From: Exobasidium rhododendri
Lineage: Eukaryota; Basidiomycota; Exobasidiomycetes; Exobasidiales; Exobasidiaceae
Direction: 5' to 3'
Assembly: GCA_026210745.1 (NCBI GenBank)
Contig: CP110630.1
Location: forward strand, 6,200,001 to 6,264,000
Length of the DNA stretch: 64,000 nucleotides
The notes below the pieces were generated by a model. It saw only the letters and a list, made by a program, of their open reading frames with translations, made no database searches and was not told the DNA's origin. Positions 11,201 through 21,665 of the stretch are shown here, one piece after another. The first letter of the stretch is position 1. Every line of letters starts with the position of its first letter. The translations under genes were made by a program, and so were the position numbers.

Positions 11201-12936
11201 ATGTCCAACTTCATCGATTACAGTCGAAGAGGCCGCAGAGATACGCCGTCGCCCGAAGCATCAATCGCAGCCGATAATAGTACTCGCCACGATGACCCCT
11301 TCAGTGATCGAGGAGAAAGTGAAGCACCGCAATCAGAGATCCTCGCTGTAAACCCATACAGCAGCCCCTCTGTCCAAGGAAATGAGCAAAGCCATCACGG
11401 AGGACGCGGCGGTGGTCACATCGACGTAGAGCATGTGCACACGATGGGAGATACAGCACAACCTCGCGGAGACAATGAAGCATTCTTTGATCCAACCTTT
11501 GCTGGTGAGTCTTGAGAGCATTGTACGTGAGTGACAATCAAGAGTAAAATGAATGCTCACTTCTTCTTCTCTGTCTTTGCGCGCCGACGAATGCAGACTT
11601 CCACGATGAGCCTCCTTTAGAAATGGCTTTCTTCGATCACGTCGTCCAGAATTACGGCGAGATGGGCATAGTGGGAAAGACGAGACTCTTTGTCCGACAA
11701 TCTGCTTCATTTGGTCTTACATTGGCTGGACTGGGAGTCGTCCTCGTCCTTGCCTTTGCAGCGTACTTTAATCCCTTCGCCAAGGGCCCGCCTCGAGCTC
11801 GTGGTGATCGAGAATACGAGAGAAGAGTGACGGGTGAGCGGTTCAGTGGCAATCCCGCCTACTATGCCAACTTCTGGGGTTATCGTTGCGACGAGCACGA
11901 CATCATCACGGAGGGTGGTTGGATCTTGAAGGCTCATCGCATCTCCGATCCTCGACGAAATCAAGCGCCGGGACATCCCGTCATTCTGCAACACGGTATT
12001 CTCTGCAATAGCTCACACTTTTTCGTCTGTGAAGAGCGTTCTATGGCTTTCTGGATGGTCGACCAGGGCTACGACGTGTGGGTCACCAACATTCGTGCCA
12101 ACTTTGGCTCAGGACACACCGAGTACACCCAAAATGACCCCCGCTTCTGGGCCTTTGGCCTCAAGGAGCTGGCCTTTGATCTTCGTGACATTATCGAATT
12201 CATCATCGGTGCGACGGGAAAGCCAAGAGTAGCCTATGTCGGACACTCGCAAGGATCAGGTTCCATGTACTTGGCGCTCTCACCGGGAATGTGTCCCGAA
12301 CTCGGTCGAAAGATCTCTTCCTTTACGGCACTCGGTCCCTCTGTATACGCTGGCCCAGTCTTGCGAAAGTTCCCCTTCAGTATCATGCGACAGTTCCGAT
12401 CTCGTAAATGGTGGTCAACGATCTTTGGTGTCAAGGAATTTATCCCTGCCATCGCCATCTTCCAAAAGCAACTACCGGCCTTCTGGTTCGGTCACTTGGG
12501 CTTCGTCATCTTTGCTTACCTCTTTGGCTTCCACGATCACAATTGGGTCAGCCGACAGAAGCCAAAGATCTTCCGAACGCTGCCCATGCCTACGTCGTCG
12601 GAACTACTTTACTACTACATGAGTGGGTTCTCACATCGTGGTTGCATTTTTGATCCTCGAGTGCAAGAGCCGTGGTTCCCTTCTACGTTTCCTCGACACA
12701 GCATCTACTACGGCAACCTAGACTACTTTGTGCTGGGTAAGCCTCTGGTGCAACGCATCGAAAGGAACGAGAGGAACGTGGAGATTGTTCATGCAGTGGA
12801 ATTGGAAGGATATGAGCATCTAGACTTCATCATGGGCATGGATGCTCACCGAGTCGTCTACACCGGCATAAAGGACACTATCGAAAGCAGTATCACAGAG
12901 GAAGAGCGATCGCCTGAAATGGCCGAAAGAGCGTAG
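11201..12936 (+). CDS. Membrane-anchored lipase, steryl ester hydrolase type
   Basis: Alpha/beta hydrolase of the acid lipase/steryl ester hydrolase family (yeast Tgl1, Yeh1, Yeh2), expected to release fatty acids from sterol esters at lipid droplets or the cell surface. Exons 11201-11504 and 11597-12936 give 547 residues. The first 110 residues are polar and disordered. A membrane helix follows at about 140-160 (FGLTLAGLGVVLVLAFAAYF). The abhydrolase-associated lipase segment has 'ILQHGILCNSSHFFV' (oxyanion HG) and the nucleophile elbow 'YVGHSQGSG' near residue 320. The acid is probably in 'YYGNLDYFVLG' and the His in 'LEGYEHLDFIMG'. The 92 bp intron is phase 1 with donor GTGAGT and acceptor ATGCAG. 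Which of the three yeast paralogs it matches cannot be decided by eye. Confidence 0.9.
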
Positions 12937-13404
12937 GACCGTCCTTGCCTTTCTATGGGTCTACCATCCCCCCTTCCCCCTTCCCCGCTGGATGGATATA
13001 ACACACTCCCTTCACACATTCCTTTCCTTCCTCTATATCCGTATGCGCGCGCGCTCCATATCTCTGCACTCGCCATCTGCTGCACTCTTTTCCTCTTCAT
13101 CTTCCTCTGAACTAGTGCTTCACTAGCTTTGCATACCTGTCTCGCTTTGCATCTGCCCTGTGCTTGTAAAAAAATGGCCTACACGATACAATCACAATCG
13201 CTGTCGTCCGTGTCTTTATGGCAAAAGGCTCCTCTTTGTTCTCTGCGTTGGTTTGGAGGTGGGAGCGTTATCGGACAGAATTTGCCTTCTAGCAGGCAGT
13301 CTGACATTCGAATGCAGACTCAATCGATCGCTATACTGGCTGCCCAGCTTTCTGTAAAAGACTTCCATCAGTGTTGATCTGTTGCAAAAGACACTGCGTT
13401 AAAT
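12937..13404. other. Convergent 3' region, lipase and first F-box-like gene
   Basis: Downstream of the lipase stop (+) and downstream of the minus-strand F-box-like gene. Pyrimidine-rich at first, with a GCGCGCGC stretch near 13046. No gene seen. Confidence 0.5.
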
Positions 13405-14265
13405 TCACCTCCTTAGTAGAGACTCGATGTCTGGGAGCAAAGTGTTCTCCCCTGATCCCGGCCTTGCAAAGCGGATGTCGAGCAGTATGTGCGCCATGGG
13501 AGCTTCGAGACGGTGTTCCACGAAATCGCAGAACTCAGGGATTTGCTGGTGGAAGAAGTCGATGCCAGAAGCTTGGTAGAAAGACATGGTCAGCTGCTTC
13601 AATCGTGGCGCTATGAAATGCACGCCTGTCCGCAGGGAAGCTGAGTTGTAGAAATCTTGTATGGTCAGAGTCTCGAGGGAAGGGAATGTGATCGCCTGAG
13701 GTGGATCGGGATATCTATCAGGGTAGTGGAACGTTGTCCAGAGATACTCTGTCCAAATCATGTGCCTTGTAGAGTGCAGAATTACTCTTGGCAGTGGGTG
13801 ACAGACTACCCTGAAAAGCACCGTGAGGAAGCCGATAAGCTCTAGTCTTTCCACGTCGATATCCATATTCGCGAGGGCAGTAAATGCTCTTTCGTGATGG
13901 TTCTTCTCAGGTCTCCACATGTCTCTCAAGTCGATGCACAGGAAAGGCAGGTGTGGCCGTGCATAGACTGGGACAGAGCTCAGTTGAAAGAAGGAGAGGA
14001 CTCGATGGATTTCCCACAGGCTGGAGAAGTGCACTTTATCCTCCTCAAATCGAATCCTTAGAGCTTTCAGCGTCACGCTCCGGCAAACAAGAGCGGCCTG
14101 TCGACTGTGAGGAGTCCCCTTCGAGGCCAGGTAGAGCAGTATCATCTCTTCAATGTCAAACGGTAAGCGCTTCCAACAATCTTTCCATCCGCGGAGGTAC
14201 GCTTCATCGATGAACGAGGCAGATTTCTGCATCGCACGACACGGCTTTGCGTTCCCCAGCATCAT
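13405..14265 (-). CDS. F-box-like protein, most divergent array member (F1)
   Basis: Single-exon reading frame of 286 residues on the minus strand. The N-terminal 'WKRLPFDIEEMILLYLAS' followed by 'AALVCRSVTLKALRIRF' has the layout of an F-box helix bundle (LP..I...I...L, then A.VC+.W-like), which in SCF ubiquitin ligases binds Skp1. The rest is Leu-rich with repeated 'LERLEL', 'PSLETLTIQDF' and 'APRLKQLTMSF' units resembling degenerate leucine-rich repeats. It lies at the edge of the 11 kb tandem array and shares its orientation, but lacks the array's C-terminal 'FKRLE.AK' exon. A substrate cannot be inferred. An internal ATG 11 codons in (MQKSAS) is an alternative start. Confidence 0.65.
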   Translation of the reverse strand: MMLGNAKPCRAMQKSASFIDEAYLRGWKDCWKRLPFDIEEMILLYLASKGTPHSRQAALVCRSVTLKALRIRFEEDKVHFSSLWEIHRVLSFFQLSSVPVYARPHLPFLCIDLRDMWRPEKNHHERAFTALANMDIDVERLELIGFLTVLFRVVCHPLPRVILHSTRHMIWTEYLWTTFHYPDRYPDPPQAITFPSLETLTIQDFYNSASLRTGVHFIAPRLKQLTMSFYQASGIDFFHQQIPEFCDFVEHRLEAPMAHILLDIRFARPGSGENTLLPDIESLLRR

Positions 14266-15758
14266 TTGGCTTGCGCTTGTGAAGCCCGTCCAGCGTGAGT
14301 GTATACGGGATGCAAGCAGTAAAGACTTGCGGTATATCGAAGTTAAGATGAGCGACGTTGAGTTGTGGGCGTATGTCTGAGATGATGTGTTGGTGGTGGG
14401 GAAAGAAAAGCAGGGCGAAAGAAGGAAAGATGCTTGAGCCTCTTCGCGTTCAATTAGAAGCCGCTGCCAATAGGCGCTATCTGCTTTTCAATTACTGAGA
14501 ATTTGCGAATGGAGAATTACAGCATTGGTCAATCAAAGACATCGTGCTCTCCCCCTCTCTTTATACCTATAACTTCCTACTTGTGGGTTCCGAGTTGCCA
14601 TCTGCTGATTCGTCAAAACATCTGTGGTGCTGAGAGTGCTGACCATGGTGTTTTATTTAAAACTTGGGTACTCCAAGTTGCGATGAAGATGCAATGAATT
14701 TGATTTGAGGAACATCGTCTTTTTCGTGCGTGCAGGATTGAGGACCCCAAGACCCGGCTGAGCTATGCAATTAATAAAAGCATCCGCTCGTTTGCTTTTG
14801 ATCCGCACTGTAATTTCCTTGCCGTAGGGAAGGTTGGATAGATATTGCACAGTTATGTATCTCCTGTAGGATGAGCGCTACCGACAATCCACTTCTTTTC
14901 AGGAAATTAAAAAGCTTAAAGACCCGATGAAGCTCTCCTCCTAAGCTCATCAAGTGCGTGTAGAGAGTGCCGAAGCTCCTTCCTCCCTATATTCAGATAC
15001 ACGGCCAATCCATTCTCAGTCCTGCGGTACATAATAAAATTTCCCGCTCCTTGTATTTAGAATTTATAATGTTAGCGTGCGCAATTACAAAGGGGAGATA
15101 TTGGAAGGGCACCGCCCTTCGTGCCACGGCCTCGATATTGCACTCATCATACGCTAGGGTTGTTCGACGGTGATTGTGAAGAGGGTGATCGAGAGGGCGG
15201 GGGAGGGGGCCAGCAGCAATAAGACAAGTCACTTCTCATCGTAGATTACCATATCTTATACGCTACGAGGAGAACAAAAAATCTCCTCCGGCCGCTAAGC
15301 TGACGGTACAGATGCAACACTTTCCGCGCCACCTCCACTGTATTGCAGGGAGCCAGATAGGTACGAACGTCCTTCTCTTGGCTGATCTAGAATCAAACTG
15401 TTTCTTCTTACAGAATGAATTGATGGACGAAACAGCGAATGCCTTTCTCTACTCCAAAATTTTGCTACACTACCTATTTCCTCGACTGAAATGTCTTTTC
15501 TTTCTACTTTCTATGTATCTTCATACAATCAACTCGAGCTGCATTATCAACCTCCCGCGCATTCGAAGTCACGTTTCATACTCTCGGCCAGGGAGAGGCG
15601 GTCGGCCCCACAACGCATCATGCGCTTCCATACTTAGTCGCGATTGGAACATCAGCGAGAAAGATTCATTTTGAGGGACTCTATTTTTTATTATGAAGGT
15701 AGGTGTCACGTAGGCGAGCATCAAGAAGTACGAATTCCTGCGCCGGCAAGGGATTCGG
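14266..15758. other. 1.5 kb AT-richer gap inside the F-box-like array
   Basis: Between array members F1 and F2. More AT-rich than its surroundings, with many stops in every frame. ORFs such as 15312-15674 (+) are low in coding character. It may hold decayed copies, but I could not recognise the array's LPLEI or FKRLE motifs here. Confidence 0.45.
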
Positions 15759-16866
15759 CTACCTGTTCTCCAGGTTATGATGAGCGATGCACTCGGGTGT
15801 GTGACTGACCGGCCAAGGTCGGTATCGCTCAAATGTATGGTACACTGTCGCAGGACTGGAATCGATCAATTCTTTGGCTTTCTCCAGGCGTCGAAACGGC
15901 CTGAGAGGAGGATCGCTGTAAGCGACTAGTCATGCAGAAAAGGCCCCTCAAGCCCACTCACTTCATTCTTCTGGGGCAGTGGAAGATGACTTGATATGCA
16001 TCCAGCTGAAAGACAAACGGGGTAAAAGTGCAAATGGGCCTTTGTGCTTGTTGTCTATTGAAGCATCGATTGCGAATGTAATTATCTTCCCACCTCTGTT
16101 TCGTCTCCCAGTCTAGCCAGCAAAGAGTGTTGCGACTTCGATGAGTCTTGATAGTGATCAAAAAGATCTGCTTCGTCGTTAATGTGAAATCTTGTATTAT
16201 TTCGCGTCTTCTCTCGTCGAGCCTTTCGGCGGGCAGTGTGAGCGTGTATGCGCTCATAATTTGGTCTGCCTCGACGAAGAAGTACATCCTCTTACTTTGG
16301 CCCTGACCGAATCTGATCGATGGCTGTAGAGATCGTGCAGTCGGATTCAAGAAGCTGAGTCCTTCCAAATTGGGGAACATCCTTGAGTGGTAGTGATAGT
16401 CGTCGCCCGGCAGTAGAAAGGTCAGATGCGTCGTGTTCGTCAAGCGGAGTTCGCTCAATCCCTCGTTGCTCTCAAAGTATTGGGTAAAATACCAAAAGTC
16501 AGCCGGTCGATACATCTGTACGCTCGTCATCGACTGCAAGAAAGCCAGGACTTCCTTGTGGACCTCTTTCGGGATCAAGTGTGGCTGACCAGTGCCCATC
16601 AAATTCAATCGCAGTACTTTTAGATTGGGAAAGAGATCCTTCCGATATTTGGTGAAGAAGTAGTGTCGCCACTCCTGTGAAGTTATGTGAACAGCTTCCG
16701 AGCTTTGATACAGCCTTTGAAGTGACGCATAGGTGAAGCAGGGATGAATGAGCGCCGCTCTCAATGCATGGCGTGGGCTGCTTTGAGCGAGGTAGTCTAC
16801 AATGATATGTATCACCGCCTTTGGCAGACGTGGAAGTCGGGGGTTGAGTAGGCGGGAGAGGTCCAT
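15759..16866 (-). CDS. F-box-like array protein F2
   Basis: Exons 16866-15962 and 15900-15759 give 348 residues. The N-terminal box 'PRLPKAVIHIIVDYLAQ' then 'ALRAALIHPCF' matches the array signature (LP.EII..I..HLA, A.ALIHP.F). The centre is Leu-rich and unlike known domains. At 15961-15956 a GTGAGT donor follows codon AA (phase 2). After a 61 bp intron ending CCTCTCAG the frame resumes with 'KPFRRLEKAKELID', the array's shared C-terminal helix. Without splicing the frame stops at TGA inside the donor. The last 30 residues after this helix do not resemble the other copies and may be mis-modelled. Function unknown; an SCF adaptor-like role is inferred only from the N-terminal pattern. Confidence 0.62.
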
Positions 16867-17242
16867 TGGTGGCGTACAGAGGGATCAACGGACTGACAGT
16901 GATGGAGCTGCAGCATGACAGAAGGAGAAGTTTGAGAAGTTGGGAGGGGCCCCCTGATGTCATTCTTCAACCAGGCTTGCACGTATGTCGGGCTGTGATT
17001 TTCGTTGAACAGCAAGAGGAGGGATCTAACAACGACGTCAGATCTATGTCAGGGCTATATCACTCCGGCATGCAGGAGAGCCAGAGATGGAACGCAGGTC
17101 ATGATGAACTTTGCAGTGCGAGCTGCCCAAATTAGAAAAAGAAGTCAGATTCTGACGTGTAAAGTATACGCATGCTGAGGTTGTGGGGCGTATAAGGAAT
17201 GACTAAGCACCCATTCTTCTCCTCGGTGCGACACACACTTTC
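16867..17242. other. Spacer between array members F2 and F3
   Basis: Promoter side of F2 and 3' flank of F3, both on the minus strand. No ORF with coding character or recognisable motif. Confidence 0.45.
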
Positions 17243-18334
17243 TCACCTTGGCGCTTGTCTGCGAGATCGGCGCACTTTGCTCGCTTTCTGAGCTTCCTTT
17301 TGACGCGCAGAAAGTGTCGCCATGTTCCTCGTACTTGTCGCAGGTCTCTTCCTCTTCCTGTTGGCCCCCTCCTGCTTCCCTTCAAAGGCAGCGATCATGC
17401 TACGAGCTTTTCCGAAGCGCTGGAATTTGCTGATGAGAATTGGTATGTCAGTGAAGCCCTCACACACTTACGCTCGACGTCTCCCTTACTTTAGATCAGC
17501 CTTGTGCTCGAAACGATAATAGTGCAGTACCAGCTTATTTTCATCACGGGTAGCGGTGTGCTTAATTTTATTGCAGGATCGCGCCACATACTCCTTAATG
17601 ATGATGAGATAGATCTCCACCACTCTCTTTACTTGCTCCTTCAGTGACAACGATATTGGTCGGATGCTGTTGAAGGCGCACAGTTTCAGTAAAGTGGAGT
17701 GTGTGATACCGAGTCCTTCGTCGTCGATGAAGAAGAGAAAGATCTTGTCCATATGAGGCATAGAGACCATCTTCTGCAGTGTGTCTTGCAGTGGCTCGAC
17801 GAGGGTGACGCTATCAATATTTTGTGGCCATCCTTCTTTGTCGCTGCGCACAGTGCACGATGGCTGAAGTACAGTAAACTTCTCCACGTCCCGCAAACAA
17901 GCACCACGACCTTGCGACACGAGGCTTCTAGGACACAGAGGAACCTACGTTTGCAAGTCGCTTATTGAGTGCTTTCTGGCCTACAGCGTGTCAGATATGT
18001 CACTCCAACGAGTCTTCCACGGTGCGGAGTTGTAGATTTTCAAAGAGGCTCGTAATACTGCAATCCTCGTTGAAGTCAGTCGACGGACCTCAAGCTGATG
18101 CAGAAACATATATAAGGGATTCGTATTTCGAATGTGGACAACGAGATCGTTCGTGTACAGAATATTGAGTGCTGCCTGCTTGAACGTAGGATGAACCAGG
18201 GCGGCAGTGACAGCTGACCGACTGCCAAGATAGGCCAGGTCCATAGATATGCTGCAATTACTCTGCGCTGCTGGTAGCACCACTTTCGCAGCTTTTACCG
18301 CCCGTTTGAATCCGGTATAATCACACAGCAACAA
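17243..18334 (-). pseudogene. F-box-like array member F3, two in-frame stops
   Basis: One minus-strand frame carries array features on both sides of two TAG codons (17983-17981 and 17947-17945). Upstream: 'YLGSRSAVTAALVHPTFK', an excellent match to the array box, though the preceding LPLEI part looks decayed. Downstream: 'CLRDVEKFTVL', 'MDKIFLFFIDD' and 'NKLVLHYYRFEHKADL'. A phase-2 donor (GTAAGG at 17489) and acceptor at 17430 lead to 17429-17243, coding 'NKFQRFGKARSMI', the shared C-terminal helix, then a long Lys/Arg-rich tail (KRKRP, KVRRSRR). Either the gene is dead, or an unusual intron removes both stops; the nearest donor candidates are weak. The intact reading frame on both sides suggests recent inactivation. 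Confidence 0.55.
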
Positions 18335-18685
18335 GCGGCAGGGTGAGGCGAGTCACAAGGGCGGCGCCGTGTACATATATCTGATCAACGACTTTGTGTG
18401 TATATGTAGTGACGTGGCCGAGAAGTGGACCTCCTCGTTTCCTCCCACCTTCACATCATCGCCCGTGACTAGGCATCGAGATGAAGCGACATCGAAGGGC
18501 AAGCGCTGTTTCTGAAGGCAAGAGGGGCAAGAAAAGGCATGTTGAAGAAAAGGAGAGCGGCCTCGACGAGCGTACGAAGTCTGCACGTAGTGAGTGAAGG
18601 AGGGAGGCAGACGGCGAGACTCATTTTACTGAGATGATCAAACCAAAAAGACACAGTTCCAGGTCCTCAGGGTAGAAAATCTGAA
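18335..18685. other. Divergent spacer between F3 and the plus-strand F-box gene
   Basis: Shared 5' region of F3 (-) and the F-box gene starting at 18686 (+). No gene supported. Confidence 0.45.
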
Positions 18686-19855
18686 ATGGAAGATGCAGCA
18701 CTTGCAAGAGCAAAAGCGCATCTCCTGAACGGAGCTACAGCTAGTCTCCAAGCCCTGGTGAGTCATTGGAAGACCAGCTCCAAGCGACCGCCAAAAGAAG
18801 AGTGCATCGACGACTGACCAACGCACCACTAGAAACTCTTGAGTGACGATAAAAGAGACATGCGCCATCGTTTGCTTCAGGCGGAAGACGCCGCCCTCGA
18901 TTGTCTCGATCACCTGCAGTCTTTTCAGCATACCGCTGGACAGCTTCGAGCTCGACTGCAAGTGGGTATTGCTGATCTGCCCGATGAGCTGCTCACCATC
19001 ATCTTCGACGACCTAAACGCAAACGATCTGCTGAGTTGTTGGAGCACGTCGAAGCGGTGGAAGTCCATCTTGTCGGACGTTGTGCCTCATCTGACGCTTC
19101 ACCTGCGGGGCGATGTAGAAGATATCGACGAACAATGGAAGCATTACCGTCATCAAATCGAGAGCGCAAATATTCGCAGTCTGGTGGTGGAGTACCGAGA
19201 GGACAAGATTCGACGGAGAGCGCGACGTCGTTATGCTATTCCACACCGCGGCGACGGCAAATCGGTTGTGAACTCCAACGCCGCTCTCAGTGTGGCTAAA
19301 CGCTGGAAGAGAAGCTCCATCGCAAACACTTTCCCACACGAGACACTGGAGAGCATCCGCTACTTCAGCGACTTTCAAGGACTAGACAAGCCGTTCTGGA
19401 AATGCCTGACCCAGTGTGTCGGTCTCAAGTCGCTCAAGTGGGTTATCCGGACTAAAGCTGGTCAATCTGATCCTGCCTTTCGCCCCAAGTTCACCGTCAA
19501 GGGAACGCCGCTTGAGAAATGTCAGCCGGAGCTGATCGAGATCAAGACAGGTTACTGCTTCGACTTAGAACCGGCGTTTGAGAAGCTTCTGGACAACCTA
19601 AAGTATCGCTTCATCGACACTCGTGAAATGGACGCGATGCTGACTGGGATCACGGGCTCCGGCACGGGATGGAATCGCACGGAGAACTTGTGGCAGGGCA
19701 AAGAGGACCTCGGTGACGACAACAGATGGAATATCCAAGGTTGGAGAGCGTACACTCGTCCACAGGAAGTTTCTTTGCAGGACGCAGGATCTGAAGACCC
19801 TGAGGCATTCGACGAGGAAGGAGATTTTGAAGAAATTGTAGAGAGTTCGGCTTAG
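18686..19855 (+). CDS. F-box protein (plus strand, inside the array)
   Basis: Exons 18686-18757 and 18833-19855 give 364 residues. The short first exon (MEDAALARAKAHLLNGATAS region) continues in phase 0 into a helical segment. A clear F-box follows at about residues 68-105: 'IADLPDELLTIIFDDLN' then 'LLSCWSTSKRWKSIL', including the Trp that is typical of F-boxes but absent from the array members. The rest (LESIRYFSDFQ, LKSLKWVIRT) is weakly LRR-like and ends in an acidic tail. Expected role: substrate adaptor of an SCF ubiquitin ligase; substrate unknown. It runs opposite to the array and is a distinct F-box subtype, so it may be an older neighbour rather than a copy. Confidence 0.8.
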
Positions 19856-20096
19856 CAGTGGTGCCCTTATTGAGAAACATTTCACACTGTAATGAGATGA
19901 AATTGTATGGGAGAGAGCCAGGTCTGACGTCGAGAGAGTGATGGGAGACGGGCGAAGGCATGTCTGTTGGAGGCTCAACGACGAGCCATTCGAACTTCGA
20001 GATACACCTTCGAGATGCGGGTGAATCTGTCTTAGTGGAGTGGTGTGGTCACAGCGTTGACCACGCAATGTCATTCGTAGTATTCCGACAAGTCTC

Positions 20097-20330
20097 TCAC
20101 CAGCCCCACTTTGCCAGTACAGCCTTCCAAGTAGATGTAATTGCTGCCTTGGCGTTGTGGATTTGACGGAGTGTGCGCGAGCCTAGCTTTCGTCTGCTGT
20201 ACCATACCTTCAATGCATTGAAGGTGGAAGGAGGAGCAAAGATGCTGTCGATGCTCACCTCGGACGAGTTTTCATATTTCTCTACCTCACTGCGCAGCTG
20301 CTGCTCGCTCCATCGGGGCTCGACGGCGAA
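20097..20330 (-). other. Open 77-codon frame without ATG, downstream of F4
   Basis: After the second F4 intron the minus strand is open for 77 codons in one frame, from TTC at 20330 to TGA at 20099-20097, with peptide features such as 'FAVEPRWSEQQLRSEVEKY' and 'IFAPPSTFNALKVWYSRRK'. Its start sits right after a good branch site (CTGCTAATG) and acceptor (GACAAG). The frame does not match the phase left by F4 exon 2: in the phase-correct frame the protein ends 16 codons in. So this is either a 1-nt frameshifted old C-terminus of F4, an alternative exon, or chance. Confidence 0.35.
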
Positions 20331-21294
20331 CTTGTCGTGTGCACAGCATTAGCAGACCCTCGTATTACTCTTAGCGCAACAACTCACTCATCTGCGTATG
20401 TGCCACGTTTGATCATCCCTTTGGCCACATTGAGGCGCTTAAACTTGCTAGGATATGTTCACAAGACTTCAGTTGTTCAAATAAAGATACGGATGGGACT
20501 CTCGCTCACCTGGCTTTGCCCGCACAGAGAAAGAGCCAGTGATTCACTCGGATGCTCGTGCTTTGGCCCGGACAATATGCCGTGGGAAATCGCTTCCTCA
20601 GATGGTTGGTGCTACCTTCTTCCATATCAGCGATGTCGATGATAAAGTGCACTACCTTCAACGAAGTCAGTCGGAGACATGCTTTGACCAGAAGCAGAGG
20701 AAAGGCGAGAGAACCATCGAGAAAATAGTCGTACAGATGGTGAGAGTGCAAGAGCTGACCGATCTCCCTCAGCGTTGCGAACAAGAAGATCTCCTCCGTA
20801 CTGAGTGGGATATTGTTCAGCGATTGCTTGCTGATGGAAGACAGTGTGACGGTCTTCACTGCCGTGGCAATCTTGTACAATTCACTCGGGTGGCGCGAGT
20901 CGAGAAGGGTGAGATGAGTGCAGTGACTGACCAGGTATGCACCTATGGAGCCAACTACGACTGAGCGGTGTCCGTCGTATCTACCGATTTGAAGATGATC
21001 AATCAAGAGAGGGAACATGTTTGCAGCTTCGAAGTGTCCAAGCTCTTTTATAAGCACGATCGACAAGGTAATGACTCGGAGAACGTGGATCGGTCCATCA
21101 GCATGACACCGAAGGACTTTCTCAACCTCCTTTGCGTCGTTGACGATGTAGCCTCCCTCTATGTAGGGACGACAAAGTCGCACAAATTTGGGATGGATCA
21201 GAGTAGCGCTGAGAGCAGAACCAGGGCCCATCTGAGCGAGATGGTGGGCGATCTCGCCAATCACCTCAAGGGGCAGGAGGGGTGGCGTCGTCAT
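20282..21294 (-). CDS. F-box-like array protein F4
   Basis: Exons 21294-20510 (785 nt), 20447-20388 (60 nt) and 20330-20282 give 297 residues. The array box reads 'LLPLEVIGEIAHHLAQMG' then 'SALSATLIHPKF'. Middle features shared with F5: 'LYKIATAVKTVTLSS', 'IPLSTEEIFLF' and 'LVKACLRLTSLKVVHF'; then 'IRVNHWLFL' before the first intron. Exon 2 codes 'KFKRLNVAKGMIKRGTYAD', the array C-terminal helix. Exon 1 and exon 2 have exactly the same lengths as in F5, with the same phase-2 donors. The third exon is less certain (see the open frame at 20097-20330); if intron 2 is kept the protein ends after TYADE. The ATG at 21294 is chosen because the box begins right after it, as in F5. Confidence 0.66.
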
Positions 21295-21665
21295 GTTGCT
21301 CAGGGTGGGTGTAGAGGTTGAGAGAACAAGTTTTTGCGAATGTCGCTGCTGTAGTCGCTGCTGTTTGTGGTTTCTTGACCTGCTGTCGATATCGGCGACA
21401 GCGCACACAGAGAGAGGAGAAGAGAGGAAACAGGGTCGGCTCCGCGCCATACTCGGCTGCATTCAATCTTACCGACTCATACCGTCCTCACTCATCGGCT
21501 CACGCTGGACCACCTCGGTGAAAAATTCTGTGACCTCTGAACAGCACAGATCATCCTTTGCAAGGCCTAGAGAATCGTGATTTGGTCATTTTCTTTTACG
21601 ATAGACAAAGAGGAGTGTTCGCGCAATCGACCAAGGGTACAAGCCGTTCGACCTTTCACTGACCG
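21295..21665. other. Spacer between array members F4 and F5
   Basis: 5' region of F4. The F4 frame stays open upstream of its ATG to 21462, but that extension is low-complexity (QQ, SS) and probably leader sequence. No other gene seen. Confidence 0.45.

Noticed and set aside
15312-15674. 120-codon plus-strand ORF in the array gap
   Set aside because: AT-rich, mixed hydrophobic composition without motif, and on the opposite strand to the array.
19598-20074. 158-codon minus-strand ORF overlapping the plus-strand F-box gene
   Set aside because: Mostly antisense to the F-box coding region, with no array motifs.
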